Shown: positions 45,697-57,681 of the stretch, piece by piece
Position numbering within the stretch: the first letter of the stretch is position 1
How the letters are laid out: every line of letters begins with the position of its first letter
Origin: Neocallimastix lanati (nom. inval.)
Lineage: Eukaryota > Neocallimastigomycota > Neocallimastigomycetes > Neocallimastigales > Neocallimastigaceae
NCBI GenBank assembly: GCA_016946835.1
Contig: JACVTC010000025.1
Coordinates: 124,001-188,000 of the forward strand
DNA: 64,000 nt
Reading direction: 5' to 3'
Notes under the pieces: generated by a model
What the model was told of the DNA's origin: nothing
Seen by the model: only the letters and a program-made list of their open reading frames with translations
The model's database searches: none
Made by a program: the position numbers and the translations under genes

Positions 45697-47517
45697 TTAT
45701 TCTTTGATATATTTTCTAGAATCAAGAATTTCTTCAGAACTATAATCCATAGGATTTAATGGATTAATAGTTGTGATTGAATTATTAGGGGAATTAGATA
45801 TTATAGTGTCACTATAAATATCCATCCCTTCTTCTTGATAGTGCTCAATTGGCACTGTAGGTGCTAACGTTGAGGAGATAATTGAATCATTATCATCCTC
45901 TAAGTCTTGATTATAGTCTTCAATGAGTCCAGACGTACATTTGAACTCTTGAGATTCCAGAGGGCCACTTTGATTGGCAATCATAAATGTAGTAAGACCC
46001 TTAGAAGGGATTATTACATTTCTTTCCTTAAGCGCATTGGCAAAGACATAAAGAGAATTTGTATATGAGTGACGGGCAGCATTGCCTACTTCAGAAGTCA
46101 GACAGGACGAATTAGATGGAACATCATCAGGGGCACGAATCGAAGGAGAGCCAGAGGTGTTGTTCTCTAAAGTAAAGCTTTCTTCAATAGGAGCAACAGG
46201 AGGTGGGACAACAGAAAGTGGGACAACAGAAGGTGGGGCAGTAGGAATATTAAATTTAGTGAATTTAATATTCACTAACCCTAACCCTAACCCTTGAATT
46301 AAGAGGAGGCCATCTTCCTGACATCTAATTCTTTAAAGTTGTGGATGAAGATGGTCAGCATTCTTCTCGGGAATCTGTAATTTCCTTACATTTTCCCTTC
46401 TATTAGTTTTTTAATTCCTTTCTTTTTCTTTAATATTTCGAAAGAAAGACGAGAGGAGGAGGGTTGTCTTGTTTTGTAGTACTGTACTAAGTGCTACTGA
46501 TTTATTCTGAGCATTGGAAATTTGGGATGAAAGTTTGACTTTATCCTTTTTCCAAGACTCTTCAAGCTTTTTAAGAGTTTAAGATTGGAGATTTCAATCT
46601 TACTATTATAACATAAATTTTTAAATAATCGTTTTCAGTTATAAGACGATTAAATTCATCTAAGTCGAATTGATTAAGCTCTTCGATTGGCGAGTCCTGA
46701 TGACATGAGATATATCTCAATGGTAGGACTTCGTTCTTGAATAGGGTTATTTTTTCTTTTACCGAGAGTTTCGGTAACCGGCTTCTTGATTAACTCTACT
46801 TGTGATGTAGATTCTCATAAAGAAGGAAAAATTGGCGTTAAGACAGGTTCTTCAGTAATCATGGGATTTACTGACGGTCTTTCCAACGAATTCTTTTTTA
46901 GAGTTAGCTTCTTTCATCACAGCATTTTGAGTCGGTGCTGTGATGACTGGAGTAGTAGCGGTAGCAGCTGTTGTAGCAATAATAGGACCTAGCAAATAGA
47001 AGAGTTTGATTATTTATAATTTCTTCTTAGTCTTCTAATTGTGGTCTATAGTATTCAAATTCACAACAGAAATGGCTTCTTAAATTAAGTACATTAAAGG
47101 ATTTTTTATGCGCTTGTAACACCTTTTTAAGTTCTTTCTTTGTTTCATCTACAGGGTTAGGTCTTTTAAAAGGAAAAGTTATGATTCTCTTTCTATTTCT
47201 AAAGGAAAGAAAATCATAAACCCTATGTCCCTACACTGATTACTAAGAGAGACGATCCCATGATCATAAAGATCGATGAGAAACGCCTTCAGATAACTGA
47301 AATAGCACCCGTTATTACATTTTTTCTTTTTTTCGTTGATTAAGAAGATGCAGGATGTTCCCCTATATCTTCTACATCGGATCGGATTAAGGCGGGAGTC
47401 GGTGCTTTGGTTTTTACTATTAAGAATAAATGATAAGTGGTAAACTCCGACATTTCTAAAAGCTTCTCCTGAGATTGTCACCTTTTTTAAAAAAAAGCCT
47501 TTTTTAAGAAATAACAA
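45697..47517 (-). pseudogene. LINE ORF1-like region, frameshifted
   Basis: Less AT-rich minus-strand coding upstream of the RT. From the N-terminal side: TISGEAFRNVGVYHLSFILN, CRRYRGTSCIFLINEKKKK, GCYFSYLKAFLIDLYDHGIV (47470-47260); an Ala/Thr-rich patch GPIIATTAATATTPVIT (46990-46930); NVRKLQIPEKNADHLHP (46395-46340); and a 190-residue acidic Ser/Pro-rich part (46275-45697) with SPSIRAPDDVPSNSS and GPLESQEFKC. The last frame has no ATG at its left edge (GTG only), so it continues another frame across the telomere-like tract at 46275-46293. The link to the LINE rests on strand, spacing and composition; it could be a separate decayed gene. Confidence 0.4.
46275..46293. repeat. Telomere-like tract, reverse orientation
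   Basis: CTAACCCTAACCCTAACCC on the plus strand, three units, opposite in orientation to the other tracts. Just left of it is TTAGTGAAT...ATTCACTAA (arms of 9 bp). It coincides with the frame change in the ORF1-like region. Confidence 0.9.
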
Positions 47518-47603
47518 ATATAAGATATTAAAATTGTTTTGTTAAACAAATATTTGATTATAAACAAATATAAATTTTATTTAATGACAGTTTCACTTAA
47601 AAA

Positions 47604-47621
47604 TTAGGATTAGGGTTAGGT
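47604..47621. repeat. Telomere-like tract
   Basis: TTAGGATTAGGGTTAGGT, about three units with one variant, about 90 bp upstream of the ORF1-like N-terminus. Confidence 0.8.
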
Positions 47622-48180
47622 TTTAAATTCTTTTATTTATTAAAGATTTACATAGTATTACATGAATTTAAAAAAATATTAATTACAAGAATAATATATA
47701 ATATTAAAAGAATTAATTAAAATATTTACTAAGAATAACTATTATAAGAATTAATTAAGTAATTTTAAAATATAAAATAATATCAATAAATTGATTATTT
47801 AAAATGATTAGCTAACTATTAAAATTAAATAATATTAAATTATTTAAAGTGTTTTCCGAAATAAATTTAAATTAAAAGTCTTGATCAAAAATAAATTAAA
47901 GTTTTAGAGCTTTGATTAAAAAGTAAAATGGACGTTCTAAATATGTCCATTATTTATAAAAGAAAATTATTATAATTAACTCTATATAAGATAAAAATTA
48001 TGAAAATTTTATAACTTAAAATTTATATACTGAAATCCAATTAGGAATTTCAATATCTTAACTATCTCTAAATGGAAATATTAAAGTATTATATTAAAAA
48101 ATATTAATAATAAGTAAATTATCTATTATGAGAAATTAAACATAATTATTAAAGTAAATAATTATATAAATTAATAATTA
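47622..48180. other. AT-rich region, no gene seen
   Basis: No feature supported. Confidence 0.5.
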
Positions 48181-48640
48181 GAATATATTATTATATAAAA
48201 AAAATATAATTATAAAATAACAATAAAAATATATAATTATTATAAGTAAATAATTATATAAGATAATAAAAGGTATATAATTATAATAATAAATAATCTT
48301 AAAAAATAACAAAAATATATAATTATTAAAATAAATAATTATATAAAATAATAAAAATTATATAAATATAAAAGATATATAATTATATTATAAGATAAAA
48401 ATATATTATTATAAAAAATATATAATTATATAATAAAATAAAAAATATAATTATTTTAAGAAAATAATTATATGAAAATAAAAGTATATAATTATTAAAA
48501 GAAATAATTATATAAGATAATAAAAATTATATAAATATAAAAGATATATAATTATATAATAAGATAAAAATATATATAATTAATTAAAAAAATAATTATA
48601 TAAAAATTGGATATAATTATTAAAAGAAAAAAATATATAA
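48181..48640. repeat. AT-only minisatellite
   Basis: Imperfect repeats of ATATATAATTATTAAAA and AAATAATTATATAA. A block of about 38 bp starting at 48351 recurs at 48530, a spacing of about 179 bp. Confidence 0.65.
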
Positions 48641-48649
48641 AGTATAACG

Positions 48650-50321
48650 ATTTTGTTATTTATTTTATCTCACTAGGTCATTGTGGATGTGTTAAGTAAT
48701 AAACAAACTACTAAATGTGAGATTTTATCATTTATTATTACACTAAATTATCTTATTATTTAATATTTTCATAATAATGGTTTTATATTATTTTTTATTT
48801 AACATTAATTTTAAGCTACATTATTTTGTTAATATCGACTCAAAGAATCAAAATAAAATAATACATGATTTTTATATTCAGAAATTTTATAATTAAAATA
48901 TATGATTGGTTTAGAATTAAATGAATACATGATAATTATTTAAATAAATATTATTATTAATATTAAATGAATAAAAGAATTAATAACTAAAAAAATATTT
49001 TATTTCAAAAGGTAAAAGACTCGAACCATTGACATTTATTATATATTGTAAAATATGCACCATTGAGTAACGATAACCAATATATAACTGTAATGTAATA
49101 ATTTAATTATAAAATTAATTATAATTAAATTATTAACTACAATGTCACGAATACTAGTGGATTTGAAGTTAAAATTCACTATTAGATCAATTGAAATTTA
49201 ATTTAGTTATTTACAAAAATTATTTTAATTCGATTTTAATTATAAAAATAAATATTAGAAACATTAAAGAATTAGAAACCAAAGGGTTTGGACTTATTTA
49301 TTAAAGATAATTTAATTTAATTTAACCCTTAAGAATTTGATAAAAATAACATGAAGAAAAACAACGATAACTCAACAAATAATGGAAATATTATATCGTT
49401 ATTTCCCGCTAAAATTATATTCATTGAAAAGATACAGAAGAGAACTACAACATATGTTAAAATCAACCTTATTGGACAACTAGATAACGAGATATTGGTC
49501 TTTAAAAATATTTAAATATAAAAATATAATTTAATTATTTCATTAAGACCCTAAATTATTAATTAAGAAATTTATATTAGATAAATCTCTTAACTTGGAA
49601 ATTATATTATTAATTTTTATTATTAATTAAAAATACAGAATTAGTTATTAGTAATAGTTTTATAATATTTTAAATAAGTTTATAAGTTTTATATATTTTA
49701 TTATTATATATTTTTATTCAATTATTTGCTAAAAGATTCTAAGAAATTCTTTATCATTCTAAAGATTTCCGAAAGAGAATTTTTAATTAGTTTTAATATT
49801 TTATTTTATTTTATTTTATATTTGATTATTAAATTAGTTTTAGTTTTAAATTGTTTAATGAATAAGTTATATAATTATTTTATTAAAAGATTCTTATCAA
49901 TATTATTTTATTATTATATTTTATATAGTTTATATACATGTATAAATATATTAAGATTAGAATGTATTATTTAATTATGTTGTTAATTATTATTTTAGTT
50001 TAGTATAAAAAGGATTTGAAATTCCATATTTTGAATTCTTTGTAAGATTATTAATCTAATGTGTTAACATAAAGTTAATGAATTAATTATAACAATAATA
50101 ATTCTTTATATTAATCTTAGTTAATTTTATTATTAAAATATATATTAAATAAAAGTTCTAATAAAACATAAATCTTAAATATTGAAATCTTAATTATAAA
50201 AATCTCTGTGTGTTATTTATTATTTAAATTTAATTAATTGTTATAATTAATAAAAACATGTTGACCTGACCAACTTAACAATCCAAGCTAGGAAAGATAT
50301 AGCATGAATCTTACATAATCA
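48650..50321. repeat. R1 repeat, longest copy
   Basis: 49143-50321 (TGTCACGAATACTAGTGGA to CTTACATAATCA) matches 58850-60024 over about 1.18 kb. The sequence from 48650 to 49142 also matches that left of the short copy at 26.6 kb. On the minus strand 49075-49005 reads CTCAATGGT...GGTTCGAGTC, resembling tRNA A and B boxes. No coding frame was recognised, and the family type is unknown. Confidence 0.75.
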
Positions 50322-51176
50322 ATTACGATGATTTAACTATAATCTTACCTAACTATAAACACTTTTACATTAAATAATTAATATTTAAAGTTTATTATTT
50401 TATAAAATTTTATGAATAATTTTATTAATTATGTCACATAGTAATTATTAATTAATGTTATTGTTTTAAAATTTATATACATTAAATTAAATTATCAATA
50501 ATTAATATATTAAATTATAATAATGTATTATTGTATTAAAATAATGATAAATTCTATTTATTACATTGATTAAGAAAAATTAATTACATTAAAATGATAA
50601 TTTTATTTAATCAAGAAATAATTAAATTATATTATTTCTTGGACTTTTAATTAATAAAATTAAAATAATTATTTAATTATACTTGTGATAAAGTATTAAT
50701 AAAATTAATATATAATTAATTAATAAGTTTTCTCCGTTATTTGTGTTTTCTTATTAACTAAAGATTGATGTAATTAAACTCCAATCGAGATCTATCTAGT
50801 TTTTTCTTCTAATCTTTTTCTAGAGAGAGATAATTTTTGAAGATTAGAAATCAAATTAATATAAATTGGACTCTTGATTCTTCTAAAAATAATCAACAGT
50901 TATTATTATAAGAAATTGTAATAATTAACACAAATAATTTAAAATTACTTTTAATAAAAAATTTTTATAATAAAATAATTTCTAAAATTCTCTTCACTTT
51001 TGACTTTTAGTTTTGTTTATTATAATCTTATAATAAACTCTAAGTTTTAATATTTTCGTTTTAAAAATTTTATATTATAATTTTTAATTTTATCTCAATT
51101 AATAATATTTTTTATTATTAATTGTAGAAAGAATTAATTATTAATATAATTAAATATTTTTAATTAATTCTTTACA
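50322..51176 (+). mobile_element. L3 LTR, diverged copy 3
   Basis: From about 50740 onward the sequence follows the L3 LTR (TTTTTCTTCTAATCTTTTTC, then ATTCTTCTAAAAATAATCAA and GTTATTATTATAAG) and ends TTAATTCTTTACA at 51176, exactly where the G1 LTR begins. The left boundary is unclear; 50322-50740 is AT-rich without clear homology. Confidence 0.5.
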
Positions 51177-51734
51177 TGTAATAGGTAAGTTTATTATTAA
51201 CTAAAATAAAGAATAACAATTAAATTTAAAGGCTAAGATAACTTAACACCTCTTTATTCGAGTTGTTAATAATAAACACTAAATTAATTATATTTATAAC
51301 TATTATTTTCTATCACACTAGAATATAGCGCAGCACTTTATAACTCTATCTGTTATCAGTTACTGGGCTTACACTGAGCAATATATTTTTATTTAATAAT
51401 TATATTTTATTTATTAATATTAATATTTATAATAACAATTTACGTTAATAGTAACGCTAGTGCATTACAGTTACATATTCAATTATTATTTATACATGTC
51501 AATAATTTTATCATTGGTAAATAATTTAATTTAACTTAGTTTACTAATCACTAAATAAAATATATTTAACTAAGTATTTAGCTATATAATTAACTATAAG
51601 AATAATAAAATTTAATATACGAAAATAATAAAAGATTTTATTTGATTAGCCGAAATTGCTAACTATTAAGAGATACGTTAAGTAACCAAAGAACTATCAT
51701 TGGATAGGCTTGAAGTTACCATGTATCTGTTACA
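51177..51734 (-). mobile_element. Gypsy G1 copy a: 3' LTR
   Basis: 558 bp with TG...CA ends (minus strand starts TGTAACAGATACATGG, ends CTTACCTATTACA). Its partner at 58232-58790 differs at about 14 positions by eye, mostly in the outermost 120 bp. The polypurine tract lies beside it at 51735-51752. Confidence 0.9.
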
Positions 51735-51812
51735 AGGCCTCTCCCAAGGAGCAAGCTACTAATGGTTGACGACGTTAGCAATGAACTGGCTGTAACTAAA
51801 ATCTTGGAAATC

Positions 51813-52172
51813 CTACAGCAATTCTGCATAGTGAGGATTGTCGTCGATCACGTCGGTGTTAACCCACTCTTGTTTATCATTCTGGTACCCAACCAGATAC
51901 TGGTACTGTCCTTGGTGCTTCCTCGATCCAAGGATATGAATTATCTTTTGGCTTCCTACAGGATCTGGTACTAATGATTTGGGTAGTTTGTAATACGATT
52001 CTAACTCACTTACGTGGAATACTGGGTACATCTTTGGGAATGGCGAACGACTTATATCCAACCTGTAGTTCTTCTTTTCGTCGTCGACGCCAATTACCTT
52101 AAATGGTCCAAACTTCCTTGTAGCTAGCTTATAAAACGGCAACGCATCATAATTAATTAAAAGTAATTTCAA
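51813..52172 (-). pseudogene. Gypsy G1 copy a: integrase C-terminus with chromodomain-like end
   Basis: Frame with DALPFYKLATRKFGPFKVIG (GPF module), MYPVFHVSELESYYKLPKSL, then IIHILGSRKHQGQYQYLVGY and EWVNTDVIDDN, the fold signature of a chromodomain. The first residues come from a local AT-rich change near 52150 that separates this frame from the integrase core. In chromoviruses this domain binds chromatin marks. Confidence 0.85.
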
Positions 52173-53516
52173 ATTTTATTTTAATTTCATTTTTCTTATT
52201 TTTACAATATCTGGGGTACTTATCAGTGCGAGTCTTGTCCATATTATCCAGATATCTAGTTTGGGCTATTTTTAATATATGGTTGAGATTTCCCAGGTTG
52301 TGAGCATAGCTATCGATCATTTTGGCTTCACCTAAAGAATGTACTAAGTTGGCTGTCTTTGGGGAGTTATGTATTTGGTAGTTATACAAGGTAAGAAAAG
52401 GAAATTGTTGGGTAGAAGCGTGGATTGAGTTGTTATAGCAGAACTCTGCTAAGAATGATGAATCCATCCAGCTTTCGTCATCGTAGGTTCCCACAAAGCA
52501 CCGTAAATAGGTTTCTATGTAAGCATTGTTCCTTTCAACTTGGCCTACCGTCTCATGGTGACTAGTGGTAGCATATCTTACTTCGGTTCCGAAGAACTCT
52601 AGTAGCTCCTTCCACACTTGAATTGTAAACTGCACTCCTAAGTCAGTCGTAACCACCTTAGGAAATCCGTGCAACCCGTAAGCTTCTCTTAGGAAAGCGT
52701 TGGCAGTCTCGTTAGCATTGGGCACATGCTTAAATCCTATCAGGTGTATCATCTTGGTTAATCTGTCACAGCACACTAAGATACAACCTGCTCTCTTCGT
52801 TTCCCATACGTATCCGTCTTCTGTTCTAGTCCTACATTTTACTGGCAGATCTGTTAAAAAATCTAATTGTACGTCTTGCCAGGGTTATTCCGCAACTGGA
52901 ACTCTCACTGTAGTACCATATTCTTTGGTCAATCATCTTTCTTTGTAGCGTAGGTTTTACAAGCTTTAACGTAGCCTGATATGTCCTTTCTCATCTTCGG
53001 CCAGTAGAAGTTCCTCGATACTAGGTCCGAAGTCTTATCAATTCCTAAATGACCTGCGTACTCCAAGTCGTGGTTTAACTGTATAATTGTATTCCTGAAT
53101 GTTGTGGGCACGTATACTTGTTCAGGGTTTTCCTTTCTTACCAGAAGGCCATCTACTTTTAGCCAATGCTTCTTGTTGTAGTTGTTTCTGGTATCTTCAG
53201 CTAAGTCTTTGATTATCTCTTGGGCCATTTTATCCTGTCTATAGGCCTGTTTAATATCATCCACGAAATTGGTAGCTAAGTCTAAATAACTAGCTTCTCC
53301 ATCTACATCATCAAATCCTACCAATTGATCGGGTTTCAATAGGCTATCTTTATCGAATTCTTTACCCTCAGTTTTCTCCGTTTCAACTCTTGAGAGGGCA
53401 TCAGCTTTACCATTCTTCTTCCCAGGTATGTATACTATTTCAAACCAGTACGTGGCGAATAGTTCTTGCCATCTAATTTGCCTAAGAGTTAATAGTTGTG
53501 GTTTTGTAGCGAACAA
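52153..53516 (-). pseudogene. Gypsy G1 copy a: RNase H C-terminus and integrase
   Basis: The upstream frame (53516-52929) has IPGKKNGKADALSRVE, LLKPDQLVGFDDVDGEASYL and the zinc-binding HDLEYAGHLGIDKTSDLVSR, where one Cys of the CxxC pair reads Tyr (CKTYATKK). The downstream frame (52776-52153) has RLTKMIHLIGFKHVPNANET, TTDLGVQFTIQVWKELLEFF, HHETVGQVERNNAYIETYL and FLAEFCYNNSIHASTQQFP. The first catalytic Asp (QLDFLTDLPV) lies in the gap near 52860, where the frame is broken. DDE residues are all recognisable. Confidence 0.9.
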
Positions 53517-54770
53517 CAGATTTCAATAATCACTATAAGCAATAATCTTGTGCTTCGCACCTTGAAGCAAGTGTCGCCATTCTATAAACTCAGTCTTAAT
53601 GGCTAGTAGTTCTTTTTCTGTAATCGAATAATTTACTTCAGCCTTGCTGAGCGTTTTTGAATAGTATTATATGGGATGAAGAGTACCATCGTCTCCTTTT
53701 TGGGACAACACACCTCCTATCCCGTAATTAATAGCATCACATTAACGAAGAACTGTTTCCTTTCAACTTGTGAAACTCGGCCAACTCTTCTTCATTCCAC
53801 TAAAACTTCTCCTTCTTAGAAGTCATCTTAAATAGCGGCTTGGCTAATTCTGAAAAATCCCATATAAAGTTTCTGTAGTAATTGCAAAAGCCTAGAAAGC
53901 TTTGCATCTGCTTGATATTCTCTGGTTGTGGCAATTCTGCCATGGCCTTTATTTTCTCTGGGTCAGTTTCAACACTATCCTTACTGACCACATGGCATAA
54001 AAACGAAATCTTGAGCTTGTGCAGTTCACACTTAGACATTTTTGCGACAAGCTTATGCTTTATCAGTTTCTTTAATATGGTTCGAACATGCTGGACATGT
54101 TCCTCAAGAGTTTTTGAATACACTACTATATCATCTAGATAGACTTGACAGTACTTCCCGATGTCTCCACGAAGCTTTGTAACACTGCTGGTGCATTGGT
54201 TAACCCAAAAGGCATTACCAAATGCTCGAAGTGTTCAAACTTGGTGTTGAAGGCTGTCATGTACTCATCACCTTCTCGAATTCGTACCAAGTTGTAGGCA
54301 GATTTTAGGTCGAACTTGGAGAACACTACTGCTCCTTTCATAGCTTCGAACACTGCACTAATTCTTGGGATTGGATAGGCATTACGTTTGGTCCATTGGT
54401 TCAGCTTACGATAATTCATGCAAAGTCGTAACTCACCTGATTTCTTCGGCACGAACATAACAGGGTAACCTGCTGGAGATTCTGATCGTCTTATAAACCC
54501 TTTGGCTAAGTTTTCATCGATATGCTCCTTTAGCGCTTTTTCCTCTCTTGGACTTGTTGGATAGATAGCTCCTTTATACAGTGGTGCATCAGGCTCTAAT
54601 TCGATTTTACAGTTATAAGGCCTGTGTTCTGGTAGCGTCTCGGCGATTTCTTCGTTGAAGGCTTCAGTTAAGTCTCCATAATACTTGTCTATAATTTCGC
54701 CAATAGATAACAGCTTTTCTATCCCCAGTTTCTTGATTGTTTCTGCTACAGAATCTTCTTGTATGATCAA
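53517..54770 (-). pseudogene. Gypsy G1 copy a: reverse transcriptase and RNase H N-terminus
   Basis: RT frame 54770-54135: [101 protein letters not shown] one-base shift near 54165 leads to VYLDDIVVYS and EHVQHVRTILKKLI, then LGFCNYYRNFIWDFSELAKP. A Trp codon has become TAG at 53800. RNase H follows in a third frame (GIGGVLSQKGDDGTLHPI, KTEFIEWRHLLQGAKHK), ending in YSDY-stop where other copies read YSDHRN. Confidence 0.9.
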
Positions 54771-55076
54771 TGCTATATTATCTTTTTCCTGACTATCTTT
54801 TAACGCAACATTTTCCGTAGGGTTTTTATTTATTCTATTCTCCTTTGGATTTTTACTCTTTTGTGCTTTGAACCAATCCGCCCATTTGTCGTAATTTACT
54901 AATTAATCATAGTAATCCATAGTGTATTCGATCCTTATTTCACGGTAAAATTGCCTTGTTAAAACGTATACCGTGTCCTTTAATTTTTGGTTATCTATAA
55001 CCTGTTGTATAGTCTTGGTAATTCTTGCTGTGGGTTGAATCTCCCTTTGTACAGCTGGTTCAATATCATCTATTTC
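54771..55076 (-). pseudogene. Gypsy G1 copy a: protease-RT linker
   Basis: Continues from the protease frame after a stop near 55077: IQPTARITKTIQQVIDNQK, LKDTVYVLTRQFYREIRIEY and VNYDKWADWFKAQKSKNPKE. It matches G1 copy b at 21210-21470. Confidence 0.75.
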
Positions 55077-55537
55077 TTATACCATATAGATACTTTCACC
55101 TTCGCACTCTCCCGGTGAATCTATATCTGGTAGTCCCGGCTTCTCGCCATCTATTTTATAAACTTTGGATTGCTGATCATGGACATCGACCTTCCTATAA
55201 ATCAGATATCTATCCATGAATCTTGAACCTAGTATAATTGTCCTTGGCATAGCCTCAGCTAGCCTACATCTCGTTTTAAAGTCATACCATTTGATTTTAC
55301 CAGTACGATCTTCGATCAGCTTAACTTTAATTTTGAACTCTTCCGTTACCTGGGGTATCAGCACTTTGCAAGCGGCAGTAGTAAATGTTAAGGGACGGTC
55401 TTCTAACTTAAATCCCATCTCTTTCGCCAACTGCGGATGGATCATGTTGATACGGTATCATAGAGCACGTTTAAATCTTGGAGCCCCTTTTTGGTACGAA
55501 GATTACTTATTTTGGCTTCTGGAACAAACTCCTCGTA
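55077..55537 (-). pseudogene. Gypsy G1 copy a: aspartic protease
   Basis: NVLYDTV near 55465 holds the catalytic Asp-Thr, but a deletion of about 8-10 bp removes the Gly and breaks the frame before INMIHPQ. The following frame has IHPQLAKEMGFKLEDRPLTF, KVLIPQVTEEFKIKVKLIED and RTIILGSRFMDRYLIYRK, the C-terminal half of the protease. The protease would process the gag-pol product. Confidence 0.8.
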
Positions 55538-57010
55538 CTAAGACCCATCTTGCATCAGGAGTGCTGTCTTGGGAATCGGATTGTTACTACTGGTACGTGA
55601 GTCCTTAAAATAATTTTGTTTCTCGCTTGGTCTCGTACCGAAATCTTTACCACTATTTTGGTTGTAGCTATCCTTTTTTTTATCATAATTGTTCTGTTTG
55701 ATAGGCTCTTTCCTACTATAATCTCTTTTATCTCCTCGGCGATTGTCGCTGTTCCTCATTCTCTTGGCTTCAATATACTTGGAAGGTCTTTGCGGATCCA
55801 TCATTCCTAGTAATGCCATGATGGCTATCTTTCTTTCGCGGTTATATTCGTATCTCTCTAGGTAATCGTCTTTGTAATCCGAGGGGAATGTATCACATCT
55901 CCTTAGACACGTTACATAATTTTCTAATGTTTGCTTTTCTGCAGGCAGATCATAAAAGGCTTCACGAACCGAGGGCCTAACTTGTTGTACTAGCAGCAAC
56001 CTTTTGGTTTCATCCGACAGCTGAAGAATTCTGCTCAGCCTGTTAAACTCTGAGAGGTATTCATAGGCTTTTCCCCATTCGTGCTTGAGTTTCAGCATCG
56101 CAGTTTTCACTTCTTCTTATGTTCTCTAGCTTTTAAATTCTTTCATCAATCCGTCCATCAACCTTTGAGGTTGTCGATTATCCCGTTGTTTGAACACTTC
56201 ATCTATTTGGTACCACTTCTTAGCAGTTCCTTGCAAGTGGTCCTCAATAAAGTACAACATAGCAGTGTGTACCTTGTCCCTTTCTTGGTTCGCATCCAAG
56301 AACACCTCAATCTTATAAAACTTTTGACCTTTATCCTCTAGGTTTTGTTGTATTTGTTTTCCTTTTATCTGGTCCGCATCCAGATAGGTTTCAATCTTTT
56401 TGATTTCTTCCTTAACAACGCCTTCATTCTCTCTGCTTTCAGCAATCTACTGATTCAAGTAGGCTTGTACTTTCTGAAGCTCTAGCACACTAGCTTGGCT
56501 ACTAGTTTCCTCTTCATCCACTCGCCTCTCAACATCTCCAAATCGTTGGTCCACTGCAGGGATAAAGTTGCTAAGTTCAGCTTCAATTTTAGCAAACTTC
56601 ATTTCACTCTGCGTTTGAATCTGTTCTATCATTGCAGCCGTCTGTTGTTGAGTGCTTTTCATCATGTTCTTAAATTCCTCCATATGCTTACTCAGCAAAG
56701 AAGCAAAGTCCATCGCTCCAGCATTAACATTTTTGCTTGAACTTTCTCCCTGGTTAGTTCCTGGCTTTCTAGCTTCAGGTTTACTAGCCTCGGGTTGACT
56801 CTTCTCAGGCGCCGCAGCTGGTTTAGGTTTTGAAGCAGCTGGTTTTTCAGGAGTACTAGCCGTTTTCTTGTCTCCTGTATTTTGGAGGTGCTTCTACAGG
56901 CGTAGGACTGCTATCTGCAGCCACACTTCCGACTGAACTTTTTAGTGAACCACTTCTTGTGGTTTTTATTGTGTTTTCAGCTGGGTGCCTTAGTACTCTT
57001 GTTCTTTTTA
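55538..57010 (-). pseudogene. Gypsy G1 copy a: gag
   Basis: From the N-terminal side: a Pro/Ala/Lys-rich leader (KPAASKPKPAAAPEKSQPEA, about 56860-56780) with one frameshift near 56880; MDFASLLSKHMEEFKN and a coiled-coil stretch with QQQTAAMIEQIQTQ (56713-56447); a capsid-type block FLDANQERDKVHTAMLYFIE and WYQIDEVFKQRDNRQPQRL (56300-56150); then MLKLKHEWGKAYEYLSEFN and RLLLVQQVRPSVREAFYDLP with a Lys/Asn/Arg-rich tail (56110-55538). Gag forms the particle. Stops at 56447 and near 56130 split the frame. Confidence 0.85.
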
Positions 57011-57210
57011 TACATTTACTTTTCTGATTAATTTATCTAGAAATTATGGATATATCCACTTACTTTTAGTTAATTTAAAAGATTATAATTCGTTCACTTA
57101 CTTAAATTTATTTAGTTGATATAAACGTCCACTTAATTTTAATTTTTTTTAAATATAGTTATATTTAACTAATAAAAGTAATAAAAGAATTAAAAATAAA
57201 AAAATAAAAA

Positions 57211-57681
57211 TTTTTTTTTGAAAAGCCATGTTGGTCCAGTCGGTTAGGACGATACAGGTTACTGTAGAGGGTGGTGTACGAATCCTCGGCATGGTACCAA
57301 ATAATCGGATGAGGTTTCTATCCTGGTATATCATGAGACCACACGTGATATTCATAAGGCTTTCCCTCAGATGATTATTTCACCCAACCCTGATACTACG
57401 CTTTGAATTTAAGCATAGACCTTGATGATTGTAATATTTCCAATCGCCAATGATTACACCCACTAGGGAGGAGTTAATGATTCCGTTCTGATGCTCGTGG
57501 TCATTAGAGATATATGTAGGAACGTTAGGAATGCATCTCCGGGCAGTCTGTAACGACGATTGAGAGCGGCGAAGCTGATAAAGTATGCCAATAACTCATC
57601 ACCTTACAGTTAATTAATAACTGTATGGCCATATTGGGAGATGGATACCCAGTATGTGCAGTCTATGTTTTTTTTTGAAAA
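57211..57681 (+). mobile_element. tRNA-derived SINE with 14-bp target duplication
   Basis: A 443-bp element (57225-57667), clearly less AT-rich than its surroundings, lies between two copies of TTTTTTTTTGAAAA (57211-57224 and 57668-57681). Its head folds like a tRNA: acceptor GCCATGT (57225) with GCATGGT (57289) in 7 pairs including wobbles, D stem GTCC/GGAC, A box TGGTCCAGTCGG (57232), B-box-like GGTGTACGAATCC (57273), then ACCA. The anticodon arm has only a 4-base loop (TACAG-GTTA-CTGTA). A body of about 370 bp follows, also present at 31471-31850, ending with a perfect 8-bp hairpin at 57605-57625. RNA polymerase III would transcribe it; LINE enzymes would move it. Confidence 0.8.

Noticed and set aside
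57225-57299. Functional tRNA gene
   Set aside because: The anticodon arm has a 4-base loop, the T arm is irregular, CCA appears encoded, and the stretch is the head of a 443-bp element with its own target duplication.
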